A DNA stretch of 64,000 nucleotides from contig OX392538.1 of NCBI GenBank assembly GCA_947623455.1, positions 33,045,001-33,109,000 on the forward strand, written 5' to 3'. The notes below the pieces were generated by a model that had not been told where the DNA came from, ran no database searches, and was given only the letters and a program-made list of their open reading frames with translations. The stretch's first letter is position 1. Every line of letters begins with the position of its first letter. Source of the DNA: Mimachlamys varia. Lineage: Eukaryota > Mollusca > Bivalvia > Pectinida > Pectinidae. Shown one piece after another: positions 50,513 to 62,917 of the stretch. The translations under genes were made by a program, and so were the position numbers.

Positions 50513-53094
50513 ACTGACCGTCACGTAAGAACATTTAATTGCATATTCGTTATGTGTGTCTTATGTGTGTTACGCATGATAACAGTTAACTACCGTGAGC
50601 TGCTAACTGCGTAGTCATATTTCTCATCCTGATTCACAAGCAAACCGAGTATCGATCACGTCAAGCTATTGCATTGTAATGTTTTATCAAGATTATCGTC
50701 GAAATTGTCCGAGATGGCACGTTCCTTCGTTATTTTGGGAAGTTTTATCAAACTCTCTTTAAGGAATGAAGCCACAAGTACGCTGATAAGGATTTTATAA
50801 AAAAATACATGATCTGGTTTATTTGATTTATGTGTATAAAAGCAAATGTCTATAGGACTGCTATGAGTCATTGTAGATACCTGTTGTGTTACTTTTCACA
50901 TAAGAACATTTTGAAGCAAAGTTGGTAAGTTGGTCGAAATGTTATAATATTATAATGTCTTTAAGTGGTTGAATGTTTCATTAACAAGATACAAAATTTG
51001 ACCTTGATCACTGATCCAGACTCCTTTGTTTAATTATGGCCAGCTTTGCTTCATAATGTCATAACAAACTGTTCATCAGTGAAAAGGTACAAAATTGACC
51101 TTGACATGTTTATTTGACCTTTGACTTAATAAAATTGTCATTTGGTCAATTTACTTATTATTTAATTCAATCCAAATTTGCTTCAATATGTCATTACAAA
51201 ATGTTCTTAAATGAAAAGTTAAAAACACGGTAACCTTGAAGTTTGGTCTGTTGACCCATTGTGGTGTTTAATTCTGACGAACTTTGCTTCATAATGTCAC
51301 AACAAAATTTCAATTAGTGAAGAAGAACAAAATTTGACCTTGACATGTCAGCCATATCTTTGACCCTTGACTTTGCTCTTTGACATTAGTAGATATTTTT
51401 TGTAAACTGACCATCGTGACCAAGTTTTATTTAAATCGGGCAATAGATACTTAAAGGCCCAATATACGTAACTTTCGGCAAAACTTGAAGCGAAAATCAA
51501 GCCTAATAACTTATTATATTATGGATTTAGTGAGGATTAACTGATATCAGCAATATTCAAGATGAATACTTACGCGACTACTGGTACAGCAGCAGTTGAA
51601 ACACGGTATTTGTAAACACGCGTCCATTTCGAACTGTCTTTTACCTTCAGCCAGTTGTTGAAGTGGGCCCCACCTGAATTATTTTCAATTCTTTGGGTAT
51701 TTTTGTCAAGAGTTTCTTGTTAGTTACCGCTCAGGTTTAATTCGTTTTAGACTTATTTTTGCATGGTTATCAACTAGATTACTTTTTCATAATTTTCAGA
51801 ATCCCGAAAAAAAATCCTAAAGTTACGTATATTTGACCTTTAAGTTATCAGTCATAAGCTGAATTTGTGGACAGACGGACGGATAGACCAAAGTTGCTTG
51901 AGTTTCTGTCAGTAAATAATAAATATATATGTGTGAATTGAGCCTCCCACTCAGTAATGTAATGGAAGTATTCTAACGTTATTTCTCAACAATTTGTAAA
52001 CAATGCACATAACTTACTTGTAATGAGGATGTCGTGCAATTCTTAGACTAAACACCGACATTTCTGATAAATTTATATATTAATCCAACACTATATGCTA
52101 GTTTCGTTTCATCTAACGATAATTTCTCCGTCGCATAGACGATTTTTTTATCACGAGCGTACCGGCAAATTGTTAAGCAAGCCACCATGGCATGTACATA
52201 TGTGACGTCACGTTCTGAACAATTCAGTGCGGGACGAAACATTAGGAATTCGTCAGACTTTTTCAAATTTCCCCCGAGAGTAAGAGTTATCTCCCTTATC
52301 TATGTAAATTTCAACATTTATAAGGAAATCTCTTCGTGCTTAAAAAAATGCAATTAACGTTCCATGTGCTCGTCTATAATTTGATATACCCAACAATCGT
52401 CAGCATGTAATTTATTTGAATAAAAAACATTATTTATTATTTTGTATTCCATGCGGTTTCGTGACCTCACACATGTATAGGCCATGGCGGCTTGCTTAAA
52501 AAGTTGCCGGTACGCTCGTCATAAAACATTCTGTAATGTGCCGCGGCTCCATACATCTACACACTTTTTTTATATACTGACAGAAACCCAAGCAACTGTG
52601 GATAGACAGAGTGTTTATCCAATACGGGACGTCCCCCCAAATAAAATTGTCTACTGCAGTACAATTGCCTAAATACATTGGAGTCGCCTATATGATGGCA
52701 AGACTCACTTTCTTTGTTGAAAATATATTCAGTAAGGATTTGACAAGTATCAAGGTAAAGAAGTTTTAATGGGGGACCATAACAGAAGTCCCCCAAAACC
52801 CGCAATTCAGTTCAAAGTGCTAAAAATACAATATTAAATGAAGTAAGCATTAACAAATATATATCAAAATAGAAGTGGAGTTATTGTTGAAGCTTAGCGT
52901 ACACCTATAAATGTGTTAAATTCCCTAGTACATTTTTTATGTTAAACAATTAATCATGTTTGTGCCAACGAATCTATGTCAATGAATCTATATTTGCTTA
53001 TTCTTTTTAATTTCAGCTGGTCCTTGACCAAAGTGAAATTATACCATACCGTGACGTCCGTCCATCATCGGACAACAATTTTTAACGACTTCTC

Positions 53095-54080
53095 CAAAAT
53101 CACTGATTTGAAATCAACCTAATGTAATGTGGCAGGAATCTCCATAGGTGCTCAGGATTCGGAATTGTACTATTAGTTGGACTGATACCCTCTGCCCTGG
53201 GGACGGGGGGGGGGGGGGGGGGCACAAGGGTCCGCTGTTACCTGATTGGCTGATTGCTTTCCATCCGATTTCTTTTGCAGGAATGATCGGATTGTGTTGA
53301 CACTTGCGTGGTAGACTTGTTACCTAAACCCCTCGCTTAAGTTCGATTTCCAGCATATTATGTCCATATTTAATTAGGCTGCTGTGACCTGATTGGCTGA
53401 GTGCTTTCCGTACGATATATTTTGAAGGAATAATCAGACAGATTTTGATGAAACTTGCTTGGTAGTCTTAATACCCAAACCCCTTTGCTCAAGTTTGATT
53501 ATAAGCTAATTCTGCGCATATATACTAAGGCTACTGTGTCTTGATTCGCTAATTGGTTTTCACACCATATCTTTTGAAAGAATGGTTGGGTTTTGATGAG
53601 ATTTGCTTGTCGGTTGTCGGGTAGACCTTTAACTAGAACCACTCACTGCTAATATTGCGCATATTTAATGAGGCTGCTGTTTTTTGCATTATTCCCACTT
53701 CAATGCCATGTTATGTTACGTATTTGGTGTGTGGCATCTTGAAGACTATGTCCTTGTTAACTATATTGGTTTAAGTGACTTCTTCTCAATAACCAGTGAT
53801 TGGAAACCAACTTAATTTCGCAGGAAACATCCCTAGGTGCTCTGGATTCATAATTGTACTAATGGTGGGACTGAACCCAAGAGGGCTGAGGGGCGGGGCT
53901 AAAATGATTATTCACCATATTGGCTTAAGTGATTTCGTCTCCGTAAACACTGATTGGAAATCAACCCAATTTGGCAGGAAACATTCCTATGCGCGCAGAA
54001 TTCAAACTTGTACTAATGGTTGGATTGACCCCCCTGAGGGGCAGGGCCAAAACAGATTATTTACTATATTGGTTTAACTT
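53095..54080 (+). repeat. Degenerate repeat cluster, B equivalent of 13262-14250
   Basis: Same units in the same order with few substitutions. The G run is 18 long (53205-53222) against 25 in A. Confidence 0.65.
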
Positions 54081-54084
54081 CTCT

Positions 54085-54257
54085 GGCCCCGGTTTCATCA
54101 ACGTTCCTTAACTAAAAATCTCCATAGGAAAGCATTACAGAATTTAAGGAGAAATCCTTAATTAAGGAACTTTCCTTCAACACTGTAATGCTTTCCTATG
54201 GAGAATTTTAAGTTAAGGAGTTTCCTTAAGTTAAGGAACGTTGATAAAACCGGGGCC
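54085..54257. mobile_element. Palindromic MITE, 173 bp, copy B
   Basis: Ends GGCCCCGGTTTCATCAACG and CGTTGATAAAACCGGGGCC are inverted complements with one mismatch. The B copy keeps the full terminal GGCCCC that A has altered to GTCCC. Confidence 0.88.
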
Positions 54258-56519
54258 TGGAACTAAACAAATATAAATCATGACTTTAGATTTGATCCCA
54301 GCGTCTGCCACACTCATGCAGACTTAACTACTGAGTCATAACTTTTCAACGATCGAGATCTTCTGCTCCAAAACTATTTATTCAGTTGCTTGGCCTAAAG
54401 CGATCAACACAAATATAATATTTACATTGATGTTAGGGTCTGTCCACACCTTTAGGGACCTAGTTCCTTAGGTATAATTTATACAGATATGCTTCAAGGA
54501 TTGGTCTTCAAGTCTGTTCCTTATCCCTAAGATCTATTCGAAGTATATTTTCCGTGGTTACCTATAATAAATGCCAATGTATACAGATAAGGCCAGGGCC
54601 TCTTGTGTAAACTTAACTACGTTTTTTCCATACAACTAACATACACATGCAAAAGAAATTATAACTGGATATGTTTTTAGCCAATCAGAGGCCGTTGCGG
54701 CCATCTTAGATGCTTGATCCGGAAAAATAGCAAGGTGCACAACAGGACATCAGACTTATATGCGAAGTTTGATGAGAATCGCATCAGTAGTTAGTTAATT
54801 AAGCTGGTTACATAACAATGGGACGGGCGCGACTGGACTGTACTGCACCCCCCCCCCTCCATTTCATGGCAGGTACATACAGATCCTGAAAACCTATTTG
54901 ACGCTACGCATTGAGGCTGGTCTATACATTTAAATCAATAACATTTGGTTTGGTAAATGCATGACTTGTCCTTCCGAAGATGGGTAAGGACGACCTCGTT
55001 CAAGCACCCCCATTTAAATCTAGGTTGAATTCTATGTCATTGAATGAATTTATAGCAGCACGATTAGCCTTTCCATTACCTGGTATGTCCGGGGACCGAG
55101 TAACAAAACATTCAGAGGTAAAATTGTGCAACCATGGCATTTTCTTTAATTTTGTATATCAGAGGCTTTTAGAACAGATAGAAACTCGGAACATATAACT
55201 GAATGCAGTACACAATTCGAGTCTTTGGGTTATGTCCCTAACCGAGACATACCATGGTTCTAATTTTAAAATTGTATTTATATTGCATGATGCTAAGCAT
55301 TTTAGGGGTTGAACGACTGGTATGTAAACCGTAGCTCGGAAAGAGTTATTTGGTCGGGGGCCTCTGGCAGTATAATTCAGTGTTGTAGCACTATAATGTC
55401 GAGACCAGTTCTGCGACAAACAGGCTTATAAACATAACAAAGACTCTTAAATACACGTGGACTCAAGATATCACCTATATAACGTCCTAAGTACATAAGC
55501 CTTAATAGGGCGTGAACATTGATCAAATGAAACCAAAGCACATATCAAAGTTTCTTTTGTTCACAATCTAGAGATTGGTCAGACTATGAAGTTTAGAATA
55601 TAACTTTCTGCTTAATGTCATCATAATGTTTTCCTTTTTTAATGACCAGATTTGTGAAATTAATATACCGAATCTACTTTAATTGTAAAAGATAATGATT
55701 CAATATAGTGACTTTTTAATGTATCCTAACAATAACCGGTCGAGGTGAAGGTGCTATTGATGTAAACAGTTACTCGTGATCTCTCGAAAATAACTACTTA
55801 TAACTTAACTATCCCTTTAAGTACACAACAACTAAAAGTATATACCTTGGCGTAATCGACATGTACATATGTACAAGGTATCCGATCATGGATAATAGCA
55901 GTTAACGATTTAACATTTCCAGCCAATCAAATCTGTCGTATTTCGCGAGAAAATCAAGAGATCCTAACACTTGCGAAGTAAAATTGAATGTTCACGATTT
56001 GCGTTTATCTTTAGATGTACAGTAACCTTTATATGCATAAATACCCGAGACAAATTGTATTTGGTAAAATGTGATTAGAAAATATCTGATGACACTAGGA
56101 TCGCTTGAAAATTACTTCTAATAACTATACTACCCCTTTATATTTACATTGAAAATATAAATACCTCTATAAAAATACATTGAACCTTGACGTAATCAAC
56201 CTGTATCAGGTACCCGATCTTGGATAACCGCCAATTAGAAACCGCTTCTCGAGATAATCAAAAGATCTACCGCTTGAGTGAGTACCTAATTTGTGTCAGA
56301 CAATATATTGGTAAAACAGCGCTGAAAGTGCTACCAAATGTTTTGAACACTGACGTATAATGTCGAAGGCCACTGGCAGTGCGCCCACACGGGCACATTA
56401 CACTGACAATGGATGAACCTGTCGTGTGTAATAGGAGATTTCCGTCTAGCAACACAATATGTTTAAGATATTTTGTTGAACATTGCACCATGGCTAACAC
56501 AGTTCATTATTTATTGCAG

Positions 56520-57190
56520 GAACAATAATAATACCAACGATACCAGAAAGCTCTGTTCATTCCACTGAGAATTATTTGTTTAAAGAACAACTGAAGTTCA
56601 ACAGAACCTTGAAGAAGACTAGTTTTAAAACAGAATTTGATAACAAAGAGAGTTTCGTTTTGTCAAATGCCAGCAAGCTTCTTGATATAGTAATATCACA
56701 CTTTGTCGTTCGTAGCTGCCGTGGTTCCAATCTGGATACCAACCCTGAAAACATAGAGGGAATAGAGGATAATCGGGAAGCGGAAATCAACGGAGATACT
56801 CGGGATAATATATCACATAGAGGCGAAAGATCTTATCATCTGTTAGTTATTTCAAATCAACCAATTTTCTCTCAAGAATCTCGCCTTAACCATGCGCAAT
56901 ATTTTGATGGAGTAAATGCATCAACTCAGCTAAATCATACAAATTCTGCGTTAGTCTTGAATCATCCTTCAGATAAAATCTATGAAGAACTGAACGAGCA
57001 GCATGGAGAACTGGTTATCACTGACCACACTCGTCAGCCCAGTTTGGCCACAGCTGGACACCAGCTTCTCGTAACTGAACATTCTCATGTTATGGACTTG
57101 CAATGTCCCAGCAACCAGCGAGCGGCTGTTAATGTCGGTGAGATTGCTGTCAACACCAGCTGCCGAACTCGGATCATATTATACAGCTAG
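56520..57190 (+). pseudogene. Family member B of the LVI(S/T)xQ gene, frameshifted and 3'-replaced
   Basis: Counterpart of 16700-17412. It begins after the same acceptor-like TTTATTGCAG and is open for more than 200 codons with no internal stop. LLVISNQPIFSQ is intact where copy A has its TAA. It shares blocks with the intact minus-strand protein (SFKTEFDNKESFVLSN, NIEGIEDNREAEINGDT, GELVIT) but lacks the membrane segment. Near 57150 the 7 bases AAGTGGT found in A (17331-17337) are missing, shifting the frame. At 57183 homology to A stops and the frame ends at 57190 in unrelated CpG-rich sequence. The C-terminus is therefore not original. It may still be translated as a shorter protein. Confidence 0.6.
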
Positions 57191-57199
57191 AATTACGGC

Positions 57200-57575
57200 T
57201 AAGTATCCACTTTTTGTGAGACGAACGGAGGACGGACGCTTCCCGAACGGAGGCTTACCGCTGCACGACCGGAGAACGAACGCGAGCCGCACGGAATTAC
57301 CTATTGGACCCACGCAGCTAATACGGCCGCTTCCCGAACGGAACGAACGCTAGCGGCTGATACCCTGGGCCGGCCGCTACCGGCCGATAACCAGGGCCGG
57401 CCGATAACCTGGGCCGGCCGCTACCGGCCGATAAGCTGGTCGGCCGCTACCGGCCGATACGCTGGTCGGCCGCTACCGGCCGATAAGCTGGCCGGCCGCT
57501 ACCGCACGATAAGTTCCATCTCGCGTATCGAACGAACGAACGAACTTTGCAGCGTCCCGAACGGAACGAGCGGTA
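57200..57575. repeat. CpG-rich island with a 26-bp palindromic minisatellite (core 57357-57505)
   Basis: The core consists of CCGATAAGCTGG, then C/TCGGCCGCTACCGG, units. CCGATA starts occur at 57384, 57401, 57428, 57454 and 57480, giving a 26-bp period after one short unit. Several units contain GGCCGGCC or CGGCCG palindromes. Around it, TCCCGAACGGA recurs at about 57240, 57332 and 57554, and CGAACGAACGAACGAAC occurs near 57527. The GC content is far above the surrounding sequence. It starts where copy B stops matching copy A. Confidence 0.85.
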
Positions 57576-58725
57576 CAGTGTTTTCGTCTGTAAAACCGAA
57601 ACTTCCCGATCAAGTGTGCATGCATTTCTGTGTATAATTATGAAATAGTTTTAGGCTATCTAGCTTGTAGCTGCGATAGCGTACTCATAAACGACGATCC
57701 ATAGGAGGCCGGGTATTAATGTTTAGTATTAGTACTATCTACACATGCATTATAATTTGATTCCGTGAATTCATGCGTTCGTGTCTAAGCGTCGGTAATA
57801 AAATCTGAAGGAAAACGAACAAATGTCTAGTAGAACTAACAGACCTAGTGCCATCCAGTATAAGGAGCCATCCAGAACTAAATTTTAATCCGTAACTTAA
57901 AGCCGTGTTGTTTAAATAGTGCTGATCTGATAGATCTACTGTACCGTTGAACATCTGGTTTTCGACGGGGTAATCAGCCATCGCAAATAACAAAAGAAAC
58001 AATTGTGAATAAAATATCCCAATATTATTTATACAATAGTCTATCTTTTATCTTACCTGTACAATTGTCAATTCGTTATTTACTCATTACAATGTCGGCA
58101 CTTTCCTACTGCTACTCGCCATGGCACTATATAGTGTTATCGACAGTAGTGCTCACTAGCGTTTTATAAACATTGAAGACCACACCAGTCGAATTTTGTA
58201 GCAGAGGAACATTTTCAAAAAACCAACATTTAAGTTTTAAATAATTATCCTTTAGAAAATGTCACATTTCGATATAAATAGCGAGTGTTATATTTGCCAA
58301 CGGTAGTGATATCAGAACTTGTAAAAGTCGACATTTTGTTGTATAAATGTATGTTTTAAACACTGCATTGTCTGTCATTACATTCTGTTTATGGAAATCG
58401 TATACCATAGCATTCACTGGGTCTGAAAACAACCATATTAGTTCCCTTTTTATGAGAAAGTAAAATGTAAACGATGCCTTTCATAGCGTTTTATTCATAG
58501 CACAACAAACATTTCGCGTTACTTAAATTGCAAAATTCATTGATACATGTATGTCGCTAAAAATCACATGATCAGACTCGGGACATCTGGCACTATGTTA
58601 ACTGAGCTTTGGAAATTTCACTGGGGCTCTGAACGCTGCAGGTAGGTTTTTAAAGATGTATTTAAATGGGCATACTTGTACGTAAGTATATATGTAATAC
58701 GACGAGGAAAAAAGATAAAAATAGT
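57576..58725. other. No supported gene
   Basis: AT-rich sequence; the minus frame at 57739-58002 has a hydrophobic start but no homology or splice support I can see. Confidence 0.5.
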
Positions 58726-58797
58726 GCCGTCGATGGGCTCGAACCCCCGACCATCGGCTCTCCAGCCCGATGCTCTACATATCGATTCAGCTAAAAC
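58726..58797 (-). pseudogene. tRNA-like pseudogene
   Basis: The minus strand reads TAGCTGAATCGATATGTAGAGC (box A-like), then TCGGG-CTGGAGA-GCCGA as an anticodon-arm-like hairpin with GGA in the anticodon position, then GGGGGTTCGAGCCC (box B-like) and CGACGGC at the 3' end. Stem mismatches and an irregular D-arm suggest a relic or SINE head, not a working tRNA. Confidence 0.5.
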
Positions 58798-61700
58798 GAA
58801 ATCTTATCAATTGAAGCACATAAAACTGCTCGTTTGAAACGCAAAGTCTACTTTTCTTGATCAAAGCGTTTCTTGTTGTGTGGGCATAAGGTAGACGACA
58901 CCTGGTGAGGAAACACGTGAGAGTTTACGAGATATTTACAAGATGGCAAAGGCGTCGGAAACACCATGTCGTCGATAACGTAATGTCCGACAATATGCTG
59001 AGATGTGATTACAGCTGTACATGATTAACGCACCATAATTCATGACTGAGACTATACTGCACGCCTGTAAAAACAGTGAAAATAATATTTGAATCTTGAA
59101 ACAATTGAAAATGTCAACAAAAAAACCCATTCTTACGTCAAAGGAAAAACACCACAAGGGCTATGCACGGACCTATGTCACTATGAAATGATTGTCAGAT
59201 TTTTTTTACCTTTCTCGAATAGCCTAGCCCCTGTGGTTACTACCGGTATAAAAGCACCAATCTAGGTTATTCCCTAACCCGAACAATCATGTGATACAGT
59301 CATGTTACAGATAAAGTGGCGTAGACTAACGGCATATATATACGCCGTTATAGTCTACACATATACATATATCTTGGCTATTATCTCCGATTTGCGCGAA
59401 ATAGTTAGGCTTTGACACAGGCCTCATAGCTAGGCTATGACACAGGCCTAAATCTAATGAATTAGTAATTAAATTGACGTAATGACATTAAAAAAACATT
59501 CAGACTGAGTATGAAACATACTACACTCCATAACAAACAAATGACTTATTTCGTCCTTTTATGTTAACTATAAGATGCATGTGTTAATTATTTCTGTTTG
59601 TACCCTCTGATTTTCTTACCGGTTTTTATATCTATATATGTTTTTATATCTCTATATTTAATATAATATAATTTGTAAATTTAACGTTTTCTATCGGATA
59701 AGCCTTATCAACATGGCTGGTATCGCTGGTATTTATACATTTTTTGTAGTTGATCATAATCTAACATTGAAGTTAGCACAAAGGTAACTAAAGAGGAAAG
59801 TGGAACACTTGCACACGAACATTTTTAGCATCATTTATTTTAAATTACAACAATAAGTTCAGTTTTCTTCAAAAGCAACTAACTGTACAAGGGCGAAAGC
59901 TTATTTGTTTGCACTGTTTTTGAAGTGTTCAGCATTTAACCACATACATATATGCTCCACCTTTTCGATACACATGCAGGAAGTATACTTTTCTATGCGT
60001 TATACACAAAGCTGCAGATATTGAACAAGTGCATCTTAGAGTTTTTTCAAGAAACTATTGGAAGTGACGAAATCTGTCAATAGCAAGAAGGTACATATTG
60101 AATTGGGTCGTTTACCTTTAATTAGGATGAGAAAAAAATAGAATAATAACAGTAATTAAAGCCTTAGAATTATAAATTTTGATGTTTTTACTTGAACTGT
60201 GTTAATGGAATCTTGAGTATATTATTATTACATTTAAAAAGAAAAGAATATGTTGTGATTTATATATTACATGTAGTTTGACTTTTTGAAACTGCACATA
60301 TACGTCCCTGTGAAAATACAGGTAAATATCTACCTGTACATATGCACTTTCCCAGAACAGACTTTAATTGGTGTGCCATTGCTCTCAAGTGTTTATATAA
60401 TTCTTTTGATCCCCAAAAAGTGGAAGAAAGGAGAACAAACCATACGAATTGCACTAACTAGAAACTTATTTAGTTAACAGGTAAGGACATTTGATAATGA
60501 GGGTACGTACATTAGTATGGCTTCCCTGACAGACAAGACAAAGAAGTAGAGACGGTGACTGGTGGTCAGTCTCACAAGTATTACAAGTAATGCCCCCGGG
60601 GGGTACGTGTCACACACCTGGCATACACAACCAAATTATCACCATGGTCATCTAGATCTACAAAGCGGAACGTATTCACATTTCATTTTGCCAATATCTT
60701 TTTCAAAATATTATCAAGATGACTCCAAATTAACAACTGGACCGGTATGTCATTAAAAAAAATGACAATAAAATAATAACAAAAATATGACCAAGAGAAA
60801 GGGAAAAGAAAAATAAACATCAATGCCAAAAATACAAAAAAATTGGGCACAGTGACGCATTATCAATATGTGATAAAATGTTTTAATGCAAGTTACACTG
60901 TAGTTCAGTTTCACGATGTATCGATATGAGATGGATTTAATAAAATTATCATACATTTTCATGTTTTATTATTGTTCGAAGGGTGCGTCGCTTCTATCAA
61001 AATAAGTAACACCAACAAACTACAACATAATGAGATTTCGTTCTATCATTGAATATATACATGTTGTATTATCTCATTTCAATAATATTCCGTGCGTCAT
61101 AAGCTCTTCATAATAGACCCGTTTCAGTTTTGCTCGAAAAAAACAGAAATTAAGAATTGTAACGTCGACAAAGAGGATATAGTTATTTTTTATCTGTGAT
61201 AAGGAATTCCGATATATGTATTACCACGGAATAAGTCTTTGTATATAAGAAGGGGTTGGTGTTGCTGCTGGCGCCTGAATTTTCCGTTTTCAGCACAGGA
61301 GTGCTGTTATACGACTTGTGTTAGATTCAAATAACACTACTATCAACATGTTGATACAAAGGATATACGGTCTTTTCTCTACTGTGTCTCCCCTTTTTAT
61401 TCCTTCACGTCATACTTTACTACCGTTTTTACTCACTTTACCGAGCTACTTGGTATTCACACAAAACCCACAGGGACATGATAATTTGCTACAGTTAGTT
61501 TTGGACCTTAAATGAGGTGTAGTTTTCAACTTTTGAGAGGGTAACGTTCAATTCTCGAAAACAATGTCTCCTTAAACACCCCCCCCCCCCTCTCCTGTCT
61601 CCTGAATGGTCATTTATAATGGCTTGGAGCCATTGTTATTGAAAACCTGGTCTAACACCCCCAACCACACACTTACTATAGACCCAAAATTAGCCGCAAC

Positions 61701-61938
61701 TAATCCACATTTCCCTATGACAAAACCAACCAATTATTCAGCAGACTTTTTTTGTGTGAATCCTATATATAAAACACACCTTCTCTCTACAGTTAGAACC
61801 AATTTTCAATATGAAAATCGGTCAAATCACAATAAAATAAACAAACAAAAAAGCAACGTCATTTTGCAAGTATTTGAATTTCGTTACTTCTTGTTATTAA
61901 ATCGGTCGTCATGTAATATCGCCATGGTCAACATCCCA
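58798..61938. other. No supported gene
   Basis: AT-rich unique sequence with short chance frames on both strands and a poly-C run near 61578-61590. A TATA-like GTATATAAGAAG at 61241 has no convincing ORF after it. Confidence 0.5.
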
Positions 61939-62003
61939 AGCCAAGGGTGTACAATTCGCTACTCGCTTTTCACTGGAGAGTAGCGTATTGTACACCCTTG
62001 GCT
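61939..62003. repeat. 26-bp inverted repeat with a 13-base loop
   Basis: Arms at 61939-61964 (AGCCAAGGGTGTACAATTCG...) and 61978-62003 pair with one mismatch. It directly precedes the 24-bp minisatellite, and the pair may be one non-autonomous element. Confidence 0.85.
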
Positions 62004-62011
62004 TGCAAAAA

Positions 62012-62226
62012 CTCTGGTATTACTTCGATTTACCACTCTGGTATTACTTAGTTTTACAACTCTGGTATTACTTAGTTTTACAACTCTGGTATTACTTAGA
62101 TATACCATACTGGTATTACTTAGATATACCATACTGGTATTACTTAGATATACCATACTGGTATTACTTAGATATACCATACTGGTATTACTTAGATATA
62201 CCACTCTGGTATTGTTTATTTGGTGT
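62012..62226 (+). repeat. Minisatellite, nine copies of a 24-bp unit
   Basis: TGGTATTACTTAGATATACC-type units start every 24 bases from 62015 to 62207. Two early units have TTTTAC in place of ATATAC. Because 24 is divisible by 3, frames stay open on both strands (YYLDIPYW-type plus, MVYLSNTS-type minus); these are not genes. Confidence 0.92.
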
Positions 62227-62639
62227 AGGCAACTCACGGCTCACAAGTATGAATATGTGTACTTTGACCATTATAAGCAATATATAGAACATGTAAAAAA
62301 CATATTATAAACGAACACTTGTGGTCCGACATTATTTTATAAAACAAAATACACTGGTCCAACAGGGCTTACAATTTGTATATATAGCGATCATTGTTAT
62401 GCTAACTCCATGCCTCCCTATTCCGTTTATTTATCTAAAAAATACATGTAGCATCTCCAGCAGAAGAATTCATATAAACAGTAAGCTTGGTGAATAAATA
62501 CCGTTTTAAACTGAAACGTTTTTGCTTACAATATTTTCCCACTGGAAAATCCGACAGAAATGCGTTGGAATAAAATCATTTTTTAACTAACAAAATTCTA
62601 TGCATAATGGTTTATTTTATTTTCCCTGTGCATGCATCA

Positions 62640-62871
62640 TCTATGTGTGTGCTGATGTGTGAAAAGCCTCGCCCATGTTGTATTTGACCAATGAAACACT
62701 CAGTGGGCGTTCACCAGAGCGATGCGTTATGCAATATGATTGGTTATGAGAGTAAATCGATCATTGCTATAGGTGAGTGTAAGCGTAAGAGATTAGCATT
62801 TTTGACCCATTGACGACGAAAGAACACCCACTTGAACGAAGAAAAACACGGAAACGCCCTCGAGTTACAAA
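62640..62871 (+). promoter_or_regulatory. Candidate promoter with two CCAAT boxes
   Basis: GACCAATGAAAC has CCAAT at 62688-62692, and GATTGGTTATGAG has an inverted CCAAT at 62739-62743, about 50 bp apart, a spacing seen in NF-Y-driven promoters. GGGCG lies between them. No TATA box. A clean ATG and splice donor follow. Confidence 0.4.
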
Positions 62872-62917
62872 ATGACAACGCTTACCCGGATGAAAAGAAA
62901 ACACACATCAGAATCTG
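62872..62917 (+). CDS. Candidate first coding exon of a gene that leaves the window
   Basis: ATG at 62872 has good context (CAAAATGACA). It opens 15 codons and one base encoding MTTLTRMKRKHTSES, then a near-consensus donor CTG|GTAAGT at 62918. The peptide is short and basic; I do not recognise the protein. Further exons would lie downstream, possibly beyond 64000, since no clear acceptor plus ORF is seen in the remaining 1 kb. Support is only the combination of promoter elements, start and donor. Confidence 0.4.

Larger units (their letters stand above)
36949..57183 (+). repeat. Long direct duplication, copy B
   Basis: Same-orientation partner of 1-17370. Homology is visible from 36949, which matches window base 1, so it may extend further left than can be seen. 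It ends at 57183, where copy A continues into different sequence and B runs into a CpG-rich minisatellite. B is about 2.9 kb longer than the visible part of A because it keeps about 1.6 kb of 355-bp repeats and two 2-kb tandem units. B also has a 24-base G run where A has about 150 bp of hairpin-containing sequence. Single-base differences are scattered throughout at a few percent by eye. Confidence 0.95.

Noticed and set aside
57357..57505. CRISPR-like array
   Set aside because: Units are contiguous 26-bp minisatellite repeats without unique spacers, in eukaryotic DNA.
61241..61515. TATA-like GTATATAAGAAG followed by a 65-codon frame
   Set aside because: The frame starts at TTG with no signal or domain; a TATA alone in AT-rich DNA is weak.
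61959..62287. Repetitive ORFs on both strands (MVYLSNTS and YYLDIPYW repeats)
   Set aside because: Produced by the 24-bp minisatellite; open on both strands for arithmetic reasons.
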